Of a stretch of 7,066 nt of DNA, positions 6,083-7,066 are shown in pieces; within the stretch, counting starts at the first letter, position 1; every line of letters starts with the position of its first letter. The notes under the pieces are model-generated. The model saw only the letters and a program-made list of their open reading frames with translations. It had not been told where the DNA came from and searched no databases. Made by a program: the position numbers and the translations under genes. The DNA is taken from the NCBI GenBank assembly GCA_004376785.1, contig SOIY01000239.1, forward strand, positions 1-7,066, read 5' to 3'. This stretch comes from Candidatus Stahliibacteriota bacterium. GTDB taxonomy: Bacteria > Hydrothermota > Tepidihabitantia > SM23-42.

Positions 6083-7066
6083 ATGGAAAAGATTCTTGTT
6101 GCAATGAGCGGTGGGGTTGATTCTGCAACCGCCGCAGTAATTTTAAAAGAAAAAGGATATAATATTGAAGGTGCAATAATGGTCTTTGAAGGTATATCCT
6201 GTGAGGCTGTTGGTTATGCACGTTCTGCAGCCCAGCATTTAAACATTCCTTTCTATGTTTTTGATTTTACAAAAGAATTTCAAAACAAAATAATAAATAA
6301 TTTTATAAAAGAATACAAAAATGGCAGAACACCAAATCCCTGTGTTTTATGTAACAAACATATTAAATTTGATCTATTTATGAAAAAGGCAAAAAAGTTA
6401 GGGATCAATAAAATCGCCACAGGCCATTATGCCCGTATTGAAAAACAGAATGGATGTTATCTATTAAAAAAAGGAATAGACAAGAATGAACAATCCTATT
6501 TTCTTTATCGGCTTAACCAGAAACAATTATCAAAGACTGTTCTACCCCTTGGTTCGTACACAAAACAAAAGGTGAGGAAATTAGCAAGAAAACTTAATTT
6601 GCCGAATGCCAGTCGAAAGAAGAGTCAGGATGTCTGTTTTATTCCTGATGACAAGCATACCTCTTTTTTTAAAAATTTTTTTCATTCAGTCCCAGGTCCA
6701 ATTATGAATAAAAATGGTAAGGTGATTGGTGAACATAAGGGAATTTTTTCTTATACCTATGGACAGCGTCGAGGGATTGGCATCAGTCATAAGCGGCCAT
6801 ACTATATTATAAAAATCGATGCGCAAAATAATGCAGTCTATGTGGGTGAAAAAAAAGATGTATACAAATCTCAACTCATTGCCGGCGATCTAAATTTTAT
6901 CCCATTTGATAAACTTGATAAAAAATTAGAGGTTATGGCAAGACCAAGATATGTTTCACCGTTGTCTCGGGCAACTATTGAACCTCTTAAAGATAACAAA
7001 GTAAAAGTAATTTTTAGAAAACCCCAATGGGCATTAACACCAGGACAATCAGTAGTATTTTACCAG
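6083..7066 (+). CDS. mnmA: tRNA-specific 2-thiouridylase MnmA (3' end cut by window)
   Basis: An open frame of 328 codons to the window edge, lacking only about 10-15 residues by comparison with E. coli MnmA (368). The enzyme adenylates C2 of U34 in tRNAs for Lys, Glu and Gln and inserts sulfur from a persulfide. The PP-loop SGGVDS is at 9-14, GRTPNP at 81-86, then CVLCN with catalytic Cys90, ATGHYARI (112-119), DKNEQSYFLY (133-142) and SQDVCFI with the second catalytic Cys185. GEHKG, YTYGQRRGIGI and TPGQSVVFY belong to the C-terminal domains. Residue 87 is Cys where E. coli has Asp, giving a CxxC motif. The segment around 35-50 is about 12 residues shorter than in E. coli. The start is the first ATG after iscS and gives the standard EKILVAMSGG opening. 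IscS just upstream is the likely sulfur donor. Confidence 0.95.
   Translation, partial: MEKILVAMSGGVDSATAAVILKEKGYNIEGAIMVFEGISCEAVGYARSAAQHLNIPFYVFDFTKEFQNKIINNFIKEYKNGRTPNPCVLCNKHIKFDLFMKKAKKLGINKIATGHYARIEKQNGCYLLKKGIDKNEQSYFLYRLNQKQLSKTVLPLGSYTKQKVRKLARKLNLPNASRKKSQDVCFIPDDKHTSFFKNFFHSVPGPIMNKNGKVIGEHKGIFSYTYGQRRGIGISHKRPYYIIKIDAQNNAVYVGEKKDVYKSQLIAGDLNFIPFDKLDKKLEVMARPRYVSPLSRATIEPLKDNKVKVIFRKPQWALTPGQSVVFYQ

Noticed and set aside
6686..6874. Minus-strand open frame of 62 codons
   Set aside because: It is antisense to the strongly conserved C-terminal part of mnmA.
1..7066. A defence, toxin-antitoxin, phage or other accessory system
   Set aside because: All recognised genes are housekeeping types. 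The one PIN-like protein (Mut7-C) has no antitoxin-like partner and sits in the holB transcription unit.

Overview
This is an AT-rich bacterial window that looks like ordinary housekeeping chromosome. There is no mobile element, CRISPR array, rRNA or tRNA in it. Clear bacterial markers (HolB, HflX, RsmI, MnmA) and sigma70-type promoters show it is a bacterium. Low GC, tight gene packing, short degenerate repeats near gene ends and mixed leaderless/Shine-Dalgarno starts would suit an uncultured AT-rich lineage (a candidate phylum such as WOR-3 is a guess). The sequence alone does not fix the taxon.

Left part (6-4764, minus strand, transcribed right to left): six genes in one close-packed array. 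In order of transcription they are a two-module DUF4388/PATAN-like protein, rsmI (16S rRNA 2'-O-methyltransferase), a CDP-alcohol phosphatidyltransferase, hflX (ribosome-associated GTPase), holB (DNA polymerase III delta' subunit) and a Mut7-C RNase-domain protein. The first four overlap each other by 1, 14 and 4 bases. A 29-base gap before holB holds a second promoter, and holB and the Mut7-C gene are 3 bases apart.

Centre (4765-4871): a divergent intergenic region with two back-to-back promoters whose -35 boxes are both TTGACT. The rightward one is near-consensus and drives iscS from a short leader with a good Shine-Dalgarno. The leftward one appears to place the transcript start on the GTG start codon.

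Right part (4872-7066, plus strand): iscS (group I cysteine desulfurase) followed by mnmA (tRNA 2-thiouridylase), which runs off the window end about 10-15 codons before its expected stop. The pair suggests a dedicated sulfur route to the wobble uridine of tRNAs, as in the yrvO-mnmA pair of Bacillus.

The most interesting signal is regulatory. Three genes (the DUF4388-like gene, holB, mnmA) have a -10-like hexamer only 5-6 bases before the start codon and no Shine-Dalgarno, implying leaderless mRNAs. iscS and the phosphatidyltransferase have clear Shine-Dalgarno sequences. I did not find a novel multi-gene system.
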